From NCBI GenBank assembly GCA_009843565.1, contig VYDF01000233.1, positions 1 to 5,498 on the forward strand: DNA of 5,498 bases. Direction: 5' to 3'. Both the position numbers and the translations under genes were made by a program. Origin of the DNA: Acidimicrobiia bacterium. Its GTDB lineage: Bacteria; Actinomycetota; Acidimicrobiia; Acidimicrobiales; Bin134. The notes beneath the pieces are model-generated. The model was not told the origin of the DNA and made no database searches. It was given only the letters and a program-made list of their open reading frames with translations. Each line of letters starts with the position of its first letter. The stretch's first letter is position 1. Below, one piece after another: positions 1-5,498 of the stretch.

Positions 1-32
1 TGGCAACCATCGCGACCCTGCCTTCACGCGAA

Positions 33-80
33 CGCTCCGCACGGGTGCAGACCCAACGCTTGGGACTTTCCGGCGGAGCG
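33..80. repeat. Perfect 8-bp inverted repeat enclosing a small hairpin
   Basis: CGCTCCGC at 33-40 is the exact reverse complement of GCGGAGCG at 73-80. Inside it, CCCAA (52-56) and TTGGG (60-64) pair around a 3-nt loop. An alternative inner pairing is GGGT (43-46) with ACCC (51-54). The strand that is transcribed cannot be told from sequence alone. Confidence 0.5.
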
Positions 81-160
81 GGCTTCGGTTGTGCCGTCCG
101 GTTCCCAGAGCAGGGTGATTGCTGCCGGTGGGCCTGGACGGACGTCGCTTTACACGAACA

Positions 161-180
161 GTGCCGACCGGAGCCGGCAC
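161..180. repeat. Stem-loop, 6-bp stem and 8-nt loop
   Basis: GTGCCG (161-166) pairs perfectly with CGGCAC (175-180). No T-run follows on either strand, so it is not a canonical intrinsic terminator. It lies 77 bp upstream of the AI-2E gene start and could be part of that gene's leader. Confidence 0.4.
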
Positions 181-257
181 GAATTAGAAAGGATAGCGGT
201 TGCAGGGGCAATGGCCAAATCCCCGATTGGGCAAAAGGCGACGGTTAGCGTGAAAAC

Positions 258-1421
258 GTGGACGACGTTTCGTCCGAAGAGACACCGTCCCAGAGGGTCC
301 CGCCGTGGCTGTTTCGCGCCATCTTGACCGGCGCCGCGGCCCTCGGCGGGCTCTATGTGCTGGCATGGCTGATCGAAGAGCTGAAAACGCTCATCGTGAT
401 TGTGCTGGTTTCGTTCTTCTTGTCTTTCGCGCTGGAGCCCGCGGTAAATCGCATGGAACGGGTGGGCATTCGCCGGGGCGTGGGCACGGGAATCATGTTC
501 TTGGCGTTGCTGGCGGCGGTGGGGCTGTTTTTGTGGGCCATTGGCACTGTTCTGGCCGATCAAATTGGCGAATTTGCCGACGACGCTCCCGGTTACATCA
601 ACGACATCGAGGACTGGGTAGAGGACACCTTCGACATCGAGGTCGACGCCCAGGGGCTGCTCGAGGAGTTTCAAGAGGGTGGGGCGGTGGCCAACTTGGC
701 CGCCCGGCTCGCCGACAACCTGATCAACCTCGGCGCCACGGTGCTTCAAGTGCTGTTCCAGATCCTCACCATCGTGCTGTTCACGTTCTATCTGGTGGCC
801 GAGGGGCCGAAGCTCCGCCGCAATATCTGCTCCCTGCTGTCCCCCCAGCATCAGCGCCAAGTGCTGAGCATTTGGAATCTGGCCATCGACAAGACCGGGG
901 GATACATCTACAGCCGGCTGATCTTGGCGGTGATCTCGTTTTTGGTCCACTGGCTGGTGTTCTGGCTGGTAGGTGCGCCGTTTCCGATGCCGATGGCGAT
1001 GTGGGTGGGCTTGATTTCGCAGTTCGTCCCGGTGATCGGCACCTACATCGCCGGGGCCCTGCCCGTGTTGATCGGGCTGTTGGACAGGCCATCGACCGGA
1101 CTGGCCATTCTTATCGCCATTGTGGTGTACCAACAGGTGGAGAACTACCTGCTTCAACCCAAGGTCACCGCCCACACCATGGAGATCCACGTGACCGTGG
1201 CGTTCGGGGCCGTAATTGTCGGCAGCTTGCTGCTGGGGGCAGTAGGAGCGGTGCTGGCCCTTCCCGCAGCCGCCACTATCCAGGCCTTCTTATCCAGCTA
1301 CCTCGAACGGCATGAAGTAGTGCAAGAGCTCGAAGACGCCGAAGCAGCCCAAAATCCCGAACGCGACCCCATGAGTCAGCGCATCCGCAAAGCAGTGCGC
1401 CAGGTGTTCACTCCCAAGTAG
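258..1421 (+). CDS. AI-2E family transporter (PF01594, DUF20/PerM-like), 387 aa
   Basis: This is an integral membrane protein of the large AI-2E/PerM family. Members are named after an autoinducer-2 exporter, but most have unproven substrates and some act as ion antiporters, so no substrate should be inferred. Hydrophobic segments lie near residues 18-38, 43-60, 74-99, 157-180, 219-239, 243-275, 280-297 and 312-345, with a soluble acidic stretch at about 101-155 between the third and fourth, as is usual. Family hallmarks are visible: GGYIYSRLIL (214-223), PVIGTYIAGALP (258-269), QQVENYLLQPKV (292-303) and a glycine/alanine-rich last segment LLLGAVGAVLALPAAA (324-339). Length is normal. The start is GTG at 258, the first start after an in-frame TAG at 246-248; the ribosome-binding site is weak. 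The C-terminal tail (about 350-387) is charged and cytoplasmic-looking. The gene converges on tpx with 14 bp between stop codons. Confidence 0.93.
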   Translation: MDDVSSEETPSQRVPPWLFRAILTGAAALGGLYVLAWLIEELKTLIVIVLVSFFLSFALEPAVNRMERVGIRRGVGTGIMFLALLAAVGLFLWAIGTVLADQIGEFADDAPGYINDIEDWVEDTFDIEVDAQGLLEEFQEGGAVANLAARLADNLINLGATVLQVLFQILTIVLFTFYLVAEGPKLRRNICSLLSPQHQRQVLSIWNLAIDKTGGYIYSRLILAVISFLVHWLVFWLVGAPFPMPMAMWVGLISQFVPVIGTYIAGALPVLIGLLDRPSTGLAILIAIVVYQQVENYLLQPKVTAHTMEIHVTVAFGAVIVGSLLLGAVGAVLALPAAATIQAFLSSYLERHEVVQELEDAEAAQNPERDPMSQRIRKAVRQVFTPK

Positions 1422-1435
1422 CGAACCGGCCCGGG

Positions 1436-1936
1436 TCAGGAGCAGGCGGCGAGGGCGGCGTCGTAGTTGGGCTCGTCGGCGATGGCCGCCACCAGCTCGT
1501 TGTGGGCCACGGTGCCGTCGGGGGCGATGACCACCACGGCGCGGGCGGTGAGGCCGGACAGGGGGCCGTCGACCATCTCCACGCCATAGTCGTCCAAGAA
1601 TTCCCGATTGCGGAAGATGGAGCCGATGGTCACATTCTCGATGCCCTCGGCACCGCAGAAGCGGGAGCCGGCAAAGGGCAGGTCCATCGAAGCGCAGATC
1701 ACGGTGGTGTTGTCGAGGCTGGCGGCCCGCTCGTTGAAGGCCCGCACGCTGTTGGCGCACACTCCGGTGTCGATGCTGGGGAAGATGTTGAGCACCACGT
1801 TGCGGCCGGCCAGTCCCTCCAGTGAGACGGGCGACAGGTCGCCGCCGGTCAGCGTGAACGCCGGTGCCGCTGAGCCAACTGCGGGGAGGTCGCCGCCGGT
1901 GTTGATTGTCGTGTCTCCGAATGTGGTCTGTGCCAT
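1436..1936 (-). CDS. tpx: Thiol peroxidase (Tpx-type 2-Cys peroxiredoxin), 166 aa
   Basis: This enzyme reduces hydrogen peroxide and organic hydroperoxides in the cytoplasm, using thioredoxin as reductant. The peroxidatic cysteine is C60 in SIDTGVCANSVR (54-65), and the resolving cysteine is C94 in DLPFAGSRFCGAEG (85-98). Both motifs are diagnostic of the Tpx subfamily rather than AhpC or BCP. The conserved arginine near R132 is also present. Length fits the family (about 165-168 aa). I chose the ATG at 1936 because homology begins with MAQTTFGDTTINTGGDLP; the frame stays open 47 codons further upstream, but that part is arginine/proline-rich translation of GC-rich spacer. There is no good Shine-Dalgarno sequence. 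Two more cysteines, C81 and the penultimate C165, are present with no known role. It lies 169 nt downstream of the lyase gene and may be transcribed separately. Confidence 0.96.
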   Translation of the reverse strand: MAQTTFGDTTINTGGDLPAVGSAAPAFTLTGGDLSPVSLEGLAGRNVVLNIFPSIDTGVCANSVRAFNERAASLDNTTVICASMDLPFAGSRFCGAEGIENVTIGSIFRNREFLDDYGVEMVDGPLSGLTARAVVVIAPDGTVAHNELVAAIADEPNYDAALAACS

Positions 1937-1942
1937 AGCAGT

Positions 1943-1948
1943 GTTGTA
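1943..1948 (-). promoter_or_regulatory. Possible -10 box for leaderless tpx transcription
   Basis: Read on the minus strand, TACAAC lies 6 nt before the tpx ATG. That spacing would place the transcription start at or near the start codon, a common actinobacterial arrangement, and would explain the missing ribosome-binding site. The match to TANNNT is imperfect and no -35 box is evident, so this is tentative. Confidence 0.2.
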
Positions 1949-1971
1949 GCAGCCCTGCGGGTTGGATTCGG

Positions 1972-2001
1972 TGCCGGGGAGCGAATTGCCATCCCCCGGC
2001 A
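1972..2001 (-). terminator. GC-rich stem-loop between the lyase gene and tpx (terminator-like, no U-tract)
   Basis: TGCCGGGG (1972-1979) pairs perfectly over 8 bp with CCCCGGCA (1994-2001) around a 14-nt loop. It lies 36 nt upstream of the tpx start and about 105 nt after the lyase stop. No U-run follows on the minus strand. Hairpins without U-tracts can terminate transcription in actinobacteria, but it could equally be a leader element of tpx. Its 1998-2001 part is shared with a larger stem described separately, so the two cannot form together. Confidence 0.35.
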
Positions 2002-2090
2002 GGCTGGCGGGTCCTGTCCCGGCCCAGCCCGCCGTCCTCCATGGAGTCCGGGCGGCGGGCGCCCTGAGCCGGGCCACCCCCCAGCCTGCC
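1998..2090 (-). repeat. Nested stem structure in the lyase-tpx spacer
   Basis: Three perfect inverted repeats are nested: a 10-bp stem (1998-2007 GGCAGGCTGG with 2081-2090), a 6-bp stem (2018-2023 with 2068-2073) and an 8-bp stem (2027-2034 GCCCGCCG with 2053-2060). The apical part contains the 10-bp palindrome CTCCATGGAG at 2037-2046. The structure starts 16 nt after the lyase stop codon. High GC makes some pairing likely by chance, but a perfect 10-bp arm enclosing two further stems is more than I would expect. It may be a transcript-end structure or a regulatory leader. Confidence 0.45.
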
Positions 2091-2105
2091 TCCGATAGTG
2101 GCCGC

Positions 2106-2975
2106 TCAAAGGAGCCTTAATTTTGTGGCGCGGGAGAGGTTTTGTTGGGCGGTCAGAAGATGGGCGTGGTCGATGAGGCGGCCTTCGTGGCGAAAGGCGC
2201 CGATGCCTTGGGCTTCGGCTTCTTCGATCGCGGCGATGAGGAGGCGCCAGGCTTCGATCTCGGCAGGAGTGGGGGAGAAGATCTGGTTGACGACGGGGAT
2301 GTGGGTGGGGTGGATGATCATCATGCCCTCATAGCCGAGTTGCCGGGTCTGCTGGGCAAATTGAGTGAGGCCGTCGAGGTCGTCGACGGTCCCCCACAGG
2401 CCGGACAGGGGGTTGGGCACCCCGGCCGACCGCACGTCGATGAGCACCTTTTGACGCAGATACAGGGTTTCAGTGCCTTCGGGCGTCCATTGGAAGCCCA
2501 CTGAGCGGCCCAAGTCGCCGTGGCGACCGGTGGCGCCGCCCATGTAGGCCACCCGGTCGGAGGCGGTGGCCAGTTCGTAGGCCTGGCGCACTGCCGATGC
2601 GGTCTCCACCAGCGGCATGATCAGAACCTGGGTGCCTTCCAGGGCGGCATCGGCGACGGCTACTTCTTCGGGATCGGTGACCTGGGGCAGCATGAGCGCG
2701 GTCAACGATGGGTGAAGGCAGGCGTCCACATCGGGGGCGAAGTCGGCCGTGCTTACCGCCGAAACCCGGACGAACACCGCTGGTTGATCGGGCCTGTGGC
2801 CTTCCAACGCCTGGCGGACGAAGCCTCGGGCCTCATCAGCCGCCCCGCGGGGTATGGCGCTCTCCAGGTCGAACACCACTCCGTCGGCATCCGAGGCCAG
2901 CGCCTTTTGCATCCGATCCGGCCTATTGGCGGGAACGAACAACAGGCTGCGAATGGGCGGGGGGTCGATGCTCAT
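2106..2975 (-). CDS. HpcH/HpaI aldolase / CitE-like lyase family protein, 289 aa
   Basis: This is a TIM-barrel, metal-dependent C-C lyase of the CitE/malyl-CoA lyase superfamily. Members cleave or form acyl-CoA thioesters such as malyl-CoA, beta-methylmalyl-CoA or citramalyl-CoA; which one is used here cannot be read from the sequence. Family features in order are RSLLFVPANRPDRM (9-22), VVFDLESAI (33-41), a conserved arginine at R70 (VFVRVS), MPLVETASAV (120-129) with likely metal ligand E124, RHGDLGR (151-157) with likely second ligand D154, and GMMIIHPTHIPVVNQIF (217-233), followed by the usual PTPAEIEAWR helix and a C-terminal EGRLIDHAHL segment (264-273). Length is normal for the stand-alone form, and no gene for a citrate lyase alpha or gamma subunit is nearby, so true citrate lyase is unlikely. 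The ATG at 2975 lies 11 nt after the serB stop, so the two genes are probably co-transcribed and translationally coupled. Confidence 0.88.
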   Translation of the reverse strand: MSIDPPPIRSLLFVPANRPDRMQKALASDADGVVFDLESAIPRGAADEARGFVRQALEGHRPDQPAVFVRVSAVSTADFAPDVDACLHPSLTALMLPQVTDPEEVAVADAALEGTQVLIMPLVETASAVRQAYELATASDRVAYMGGATGRHGDLGRSVGFQWTPEGTETLYLRQKVLIDVRSAGVPNPLSGLWGTVDDLDGLTQFAQQTRQLGYEGMMIIHPTHIPVVNQIFSPTPAEIEAWRLLIAAIEEAEAQGIGAFRHEGRLIDHAHLLTAQQNLSRATKLRLL

Positions 2976-2986
2976 GTCGGCGGCGA

Positions 2987-4156
2987 TCAGATTCCCTCGG
3001 CCTCGACTTCTTCTCGGCTGACGCCCAACACGAACAGCACCGCGTCGAGGTAGGGCACGCTGACGGCGGTCTCAACCGCTTGGCGGACCTTGGGCTTGGC
3101 GTTGAAGGCGATGCCCAGTCCGGCGGCGGTGAGCATGTCGATGTCGTTGGCTCCGTCGCCCACAGCCACGACCTGCTCGGGCGACACTCCTTCGGCGGCA
3201 GCCACTTCGTGGAGGATCTCGGCTTTGCGGGGGCGGTCCACGATCGGGCCCTCCAAGTCGCCGGTGAGCTTGCCGTCGGCCATCTCCAGGGTGTTGGCGT
3301 AGGCGTAGTCAAGCTCGAAGTCTTGCTTGAGCCGGTTGCAGAACCGGGTGAACCCGCCGCTGACGATGGCGATGGTAAACCCCAACCGCTGAAGGGTGGT
3401 CAAAAAGGTGCGAGCACCAGGAGTGAGGGTGACCTGATCCCACACCCGCTCCAGAGCGGCCTCGTCCAGCCCGGCCAGGAGGCGAACTCGGTCTCGCAGG
3501 GCGGTCTCGAAGTCGATCTCCCCCCGCATGGCCTGCTCGGTGAGCTTTTGGCACACCTCCACACACCCGGCCTCGGCGGCCAGCAGATCGATCATCTCGT
3601 CCTGGATGAGGGTGGAGTCCACGTCGAGCAATGCCACCCGCTTGGCCCGCCGGGCCAGCCCTTCTCGCTGGATGGCCACATCGAATTCGGGGTTGGCCCC
3701 GGCAACCGAAAGCAGATTGCGCCGAATGGCGTCGGCGTCGCCTCCCTCCACAAGCAGTTCGTAGCTGTAGATGGGATAGCGGGACAGGCGCACGATGCGG
3801 TTGATGTTGCCGCCGCCCTCGGCGATGGCAGTCGCGGTAGTGGCCAACATCGCCGGAGTCAGCTCCCGGCCCAGCACAGTGATGGCGTAGGCACCGCTGT
3901 GGGCAGTGGGGGTGGGATCGACCACGTCGAATTCGACGGTGACCTTCTGCTCCCAGCCGAACAGCAACAGGTCTTTGAGCAGATCTTGGCCGGGAGGAAC
4001 CTCCATCACGATGCCCAGGGTTAGCTGGCGGCGGATGACCACCTGCTCCACGTCTTGAATCTGGGCTCCACCGGCGGTCAGCACGTTGAGCAGGGCTGCG
4101 AACAACCCGGGGCGGTCGGGTCCGGAGACCCGGAGCAGGATTACCTGGAAGGCCAC
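2987..4156 (-). CDS. serB: Phosphoserine phosphatase with two N-terminal ACT domains, 389 aa
   Basis: SerB catalyses the last step of serine synthesis, hydrolysing O-phospho-L-serine to serine. The first half is regulatory: ACT domain 1 at about 4-78 (VILLRVSGPDRPG is its typical opening) and ACT domain 2 at about 90-160. The second half is a HAD-fold phosphatase: motif I DVDSTL (178-183) with nucleophile D178 and acid/base D180, a specificity glutamate at about E187, motif II SGGF (266-269), motif III lysine about K311, and motif IV GDGANDIDML (333-342). All catalytic residues are present, and the architecture and length match mycobacterial-type SerB2, where the ACT domains sense amino acids. 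The start is GTG at 4156, directly before the first ACT strand; no ATG lies in frame between it and the rpsJ stop. No Shine-Dalgarno sequence is visible. A 21-codon frame that ends just inside serB could couple its translation. Confidence 0.96.
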   Translation of the reverse strand: MAFQVILLRVSGPDRPGLFAALLNVLTAGGAQIQDVEQVVIRRQLTLGIVMEVPPGQDLLKDLLLFGWEQKVTVEFDVVDPTPTAHSGAYAITVLGRELTPAMLATTATAIAEGGGNINRIVRLSRYPIYSYELLVEGGDADAIRRNLLSVAGANPEFDVAIQREGLARRAKRVALLDVDSTLIQDEMIDLLAAEAGCVEVCQKLTEQAMRGEIDFETALRDRVRLLAGLDEAALERVWDQVTLTPGARTFLTTLQRLGFTIAIVSGGFTRFCNRLKQDFELDYAYANTLEMADGKLTGDLEGPIVDRPRKAEILHEVAAAEGVSPEQVVAVGDGANDIDMLTAAGLGIAFNAKPKVRQAVETAVSVPYLDAVLFVLGVSREEVEAEGI

Positions 4157-4228
4157 ACCACTATGGGTTGGTCCATTGAGCCCTCGGGGGTTTCGATCGG
4201 GCGCATTCGGCCGTATTGAGGAAATCTG
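4157..4228 (-). other. rpsJ-serB spacer, 72 nt
   Basis: The spacer carries no clear promoter and no intrinsic terminator; only a short CCC/GGG hairpin without a T-run is visible. Read-through from tuf-rpsJ into serB is therefore possible. Much of it is taken up by the RpoB-like fragment listed separately. Confidence 0.5.
4180..4215 (-). other. RpoB-like fragment encoding YGRMRPIETPEG
   Basis: Minus-strand codons from 4215 down to 4180 read YGRMRPIETPEG. The RNA polymerase beta subunit has the near-invariant motif HYGRMCPIETPEGPN just after the rifampicin-resistance region; actinobacterial forms have the M. Eleven of twelve residues agree, with R in place of C. The preceding residues (RFPQ) and the following ones (SMDQPIVV) do not match RpoB, so similarity is confined to about 36 nt. 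It could be a relic of rpoB left by rearrangement or, less likely, coincidence. It is in the same orientation as the tuf operon, where rpoB would normally lie some way upstream. Confidence 0.55.
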
Positions 4229-4549
4229 TCAGCCGTGCTGGAGCTTGATCTCGATGTCGACGCCCGCAGGAAGGTCCAGTCGCTGAAGGGAGTCCACGGT
4301 CTTAGGACCGGGATCCACGATGTCGAGCAAGCGCTTGTGAATGCGGATCTCGAAGTGCTCGCGGCTGTCCTTGTCTTTGTGGGGTGACCGGATCACGGTG
4401 AAGCGGTGCTTTTCGGTGGGCAGCGGGACAGGTCCCCGCAAATCGGCTTGAGTGCGCTTGACCGTTTCCACGATCTTCTTCGTGGACTGGTCGATGATCT
4501 CGTGATCGTAGGCTTTGAGCCGGATGCGGATTTTCTGTCCTGCGGCCAT
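4229..4549 (-). CDS. rpsJ: 30S ribosomal protein S10 (NusE), 106 aa
   Basis: S10 is a component of the 30S head and, as NusE, pairs with NusB in antitermination of rRNA transcription and contacts NusG to couple transcription with translation. The protein shows the full family pattern: IRIRLKAYDHEIIDQS (7-22), GPVPLPT (39-45), FTVIRSPHKDKDSREHFEIR (50-69), HKRLLDI (71-77) and the C-terminal LPAGVDIEIKL (93-103). Length is normal. The start is the ATG at 4549 giving MAAGQKIRI; an upstream ATG at 4690 in the same frame lies within tuf and gives non-homologous sequence. The gap to the tuf stop is only 5 nt, so the gene is translated from the tuf message. Downstream, the usual partner rplC is absent and serB follows. 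Confidence 0.98.
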   Translation of the reverse strand: MAAGQKIRIRLKAYDHEIIDQSTKKIVETVKRTQADLRGPVPLPTEKHRFTVIRSPHKDKDSREHFEIRIHKRLLDIVDPGPKTVDSLQRLDLPAGVDIEIKLQHG

Positions 4550-4554
4550 GGCAG

Positions 4555-5498
4555 CTACTTGACGATCTTGGTGACGGTGCCCGCACCCACGGTGCGGCCG
4601 CCCTCGCGGATGGCGAATCGCAGTCCCTCGTCCATGGCGATCGGGGCGATCAGCTCCACGACCATTTCCGTGTTGTCGCCGGGCATGCACATCTCGGTGC
4701 CCTCGGGAAGGGCGATGGTGCCGGTGACGTCGGTGGTGCGGAAGTAGAACTGGGGCCGGTAGTTGCTGAAGAACGGCTTGTGGCGTCCGCCCTCTTCCTT
4801 GGTCAGCACGTAGACCTGGGCCTCGAAGTTGGTGTGAGGGGTGATGGAGCCGGGCTTGGACAGCACCTGGCCCCGCTGAACCTCGTCCTTGTCGGTGCCC
4901 CGCAACAGGGCGCCGATGTTGTCGCCGGCGCGGCCCTCATCCAACAGCTTGCGGAACATCTCCACTCCGGTGCACACCGTCTCGGCCGTATCCCTGATGC
5001 CGACGATCTCCACCTTGTCGCCGGTGTTCACGATGCCCTGCTCCACCCGGCCGGTGACCACGGTGCCCCGCCCGGTGATGGAAAACACATCTTCGATCGG
5101 CATCAGGAACGGCTTGTCCACGTCTCGCTCGGGCTCTTCGATGTACGTGTCCACCTGCTCCATCAGATCGATCACCTGCTGGGCGGAATCGGCGTCGCCA
5201 TCAAGGGCCTTGAGGGCGGATACCGGGATCACCGGGATGTCGTCGCCGGGGAAGTCGTACTCGTTGAGCAGCTCCCGAACTTCGAGCTCCACCAACTCCA
5301 GCAGCTCCTCATCGTCCACCATGTCGACCTTGTTCAGGGCTACCACGATGGCCGGCACGCCCACCTGGCGGGCCAGCAGCACGTGCTCCCGGGTCTGGGG
5401 CATGGGGCCGTCGGCGGCCGACACCACCAAAATGGCGCCGTCAACCTGGGCCGCGCCGGTGATCATGTTCTTGATGTAGTCGGCGTGGCCGGGCATGT
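4555..5498 (-). CDS. tuf: Translation elongation factor Tu, N-terminus beyond the window edge
   Basis: EF-Tu is the GTPase that delivers aminoacyl-tRNA to the ribosome. The 313 visible residues begin in the G3 motif: the partial codon at the edge fits Asp, followed by MPGHADY with the catalytic histidine. After this come G4 NKVD (visible residues 55-58) and G5 SALK (93-96). Domain II begins around KPFLMPIEDVFSITGRGTVV (128-147). Domain III includes EGGRHKPFF and YRPQFYFRTTDVTG, ending REGGRTVGAGTVTKIVK. Comparison with the family (about 394 aa) implies roughly 80 residues are missing, including the P-loop and switch I. Many bacteria have C at the position occupied here by M in the G3 motif. 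The reading frame is intact and ends at TAG (4555-4557), 5 nt before rpsJ, the usual end of a str operon. fusA is expected just beyond the right edge. Confidence 0.98.
   Translation of the reverse strand, partial: MPGHADYIKNMITGAAQVDGAILVVSAADGPMPQTREHVLLARQVGVPAIVVALNKVDMVDDEELLELVELEVRELLNEYDFPGDDIPVIPVSALKALDGDADSAQQVIDLMEQVDTYIEEPERDVDKPFLMPIEDVFSITGRGTVVTGRVEQGIVNTGDKVEIVGIRDTAETVCTGVEMFRKLLDEGRAGDNIGALLRGTDKDEVQRGQVLSKPGSITPHTNFEAQVYVLTKEEGGRHKPFFSNYRPQFYFRTTDVTGTIALPEGTEMCMPGDNTEMVVELIAPIAMDEGLRFAIREGGRTVGAGTVTKIVK

Larger units (their letters stand above)
1..257. other. Non-coding region with several inverted repeats, upstream of the AI-2E gene
   Basis: I see no convincing protein gene here. 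Short open frames exist on both strands, but none resembles a known protein or has a good start and ribosome-binding site. The region holds perfect inverted repeats: an 8-bp stem at 33-40/73-80 enclosing a 5-bp hairpin at 52-56/60-64, a 6-bp stem at 94-99/136-141 with weaker nested pairings, and a 6-bp stem at 161-166/175-180. It should contain the promoter and leader of the gene starting at 258, but I cannot pick out clear -35 and -10 boxes. A minus-strand ATG at 8-10, preceded by a purine-rich stretch, could begin a divergent gene leaving the window to the left; too little is visible to call it. Confidence 0.5.

Noticed and set aside
91..327. 78-codon plus-strand frame before and into the AI-2E gene
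   Set aside because: It has no recognisable features, overlaps the true gene in another frame and lacks a ribosome-binding site.
150..1190. 346-codon minus-strand open frame opposite the AI-2E gene
   Set aside because: It mirrors the AI-2E coding sequence and is rich in histidine, glutamine and arginine with no recognisable domain.
305..1315. 336-codon plus-strand frame within the AI-2E gene
   Set aside because: It is the same DNA in another frame, giving arginine/glycine-rich low-complexity sequence, while the 258-1421 frame has clear membrane segments and family motifs.
258..1421. Quorum-sensing role suggested by the AI-2E name
   Set aside because: The family name comes from a few members. 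No luxS or lsr gene is in the window, so a signalling role is unsupported.
1422..1435. Bidirectional terminator between the convergent AI-2E and tpx genes
   Set aside because: The 14-bp gap contains only a GC-rich CCCGGG palindrome; I could not build a stem longer than about 3 bp with a loop, and there is no T-run.
1290..2042. 250-codon minus-strand frame across tpx
   Set aside because: It is out of frame with the unmistakable Tpx sequence and crosses the convergent gene end.
1937..2077. Upstream extension of tpx to the ATG at 2077
   Set aside because: The extra 47 residues are proline/arginine-rich translation of a structured spacer, and Tpx homology starts at MAQTTF.
2708..4024. 438-codon plus-strand open frame opposite serB and the lyase gene
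   Set aside because: It lies antisense to two genes with complete family motifs. It is glycine/histidine-rich and resembles no protein; long antisense frames are expected in GC-rich coding DNA.
1..5498. A novel defence, mobile or biosynthetic system
   Set aside because: All five complete genes and the partial tuf belong to known families, and there are no direct-repeat arrays, transposase, integrase or toxin-like small genes. The unusual signals are limited to the spacers.

Overview
The window is GC-rich bacterial chromosome. It most resembles Actinomycetota, possibly the Acidimicrobiia. The evidence is the high-GC codon choice, a SerB with two N-terminal ACT domains (as in mycobacterial SerB2), an actinobacterial-looking EF-Tu, GTG starts and few clear Shine-Dalgarno sites. 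The class-level placement is inference. I found no defence system, mobile element, CRISPR array, tRNA or rRNA. The genes are ordinary core genes; the unusual signals are in the spacers.

Layout, left to right. Bases 1-257 hold no convincing protein gene but contain several perfect inverted repeats. A plus-strand gene at 258-1421 encodes an AI-2E family (PF01594) membrane protein. It converges, 14 bp apart, on a minus-strand series that fills the rest of the window. In its direction of transcription the series runs: tuf (EF-Tu, entering from the right edge and lacking its N-terminus), rpsJ (ribosomal protein S10), serB (phosphoserine phosphatase), a CitE/HpcH-type lyase gene, and tpx (thiol peroxidase).

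Spacing. tuf and rpsJ are 5 nt apart and surely co-transcribed, as the end of a str-type operon. serB follows after 72 nt, where rplC would be the usual neighbour of rpsJ. serB and the lyase gene are 11 nt apart and look like an operon. tpx comes after a 169-nt, very GC-rich gap with nested and overlapping stem-loops, and is probably a separate or regulated unit.

How the genes work together. EF-Tu and S10 are translation components; S10 is also the antitermination factor NusE. SerB makes serine, the lyase acts in CoA-thioester carbon metabolism, and Tpx removes peroxides. They do not form one pathway. The most surprising detail is in the rpsJ-serB spacer: it encodes, in the same direction, 12 residues that match a hallmark motif of RNA polymerase beta (RpoB) at all but one position. 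It sits where the usual rpsJ-rplC linkage is broken and may be a rearrangement scar.
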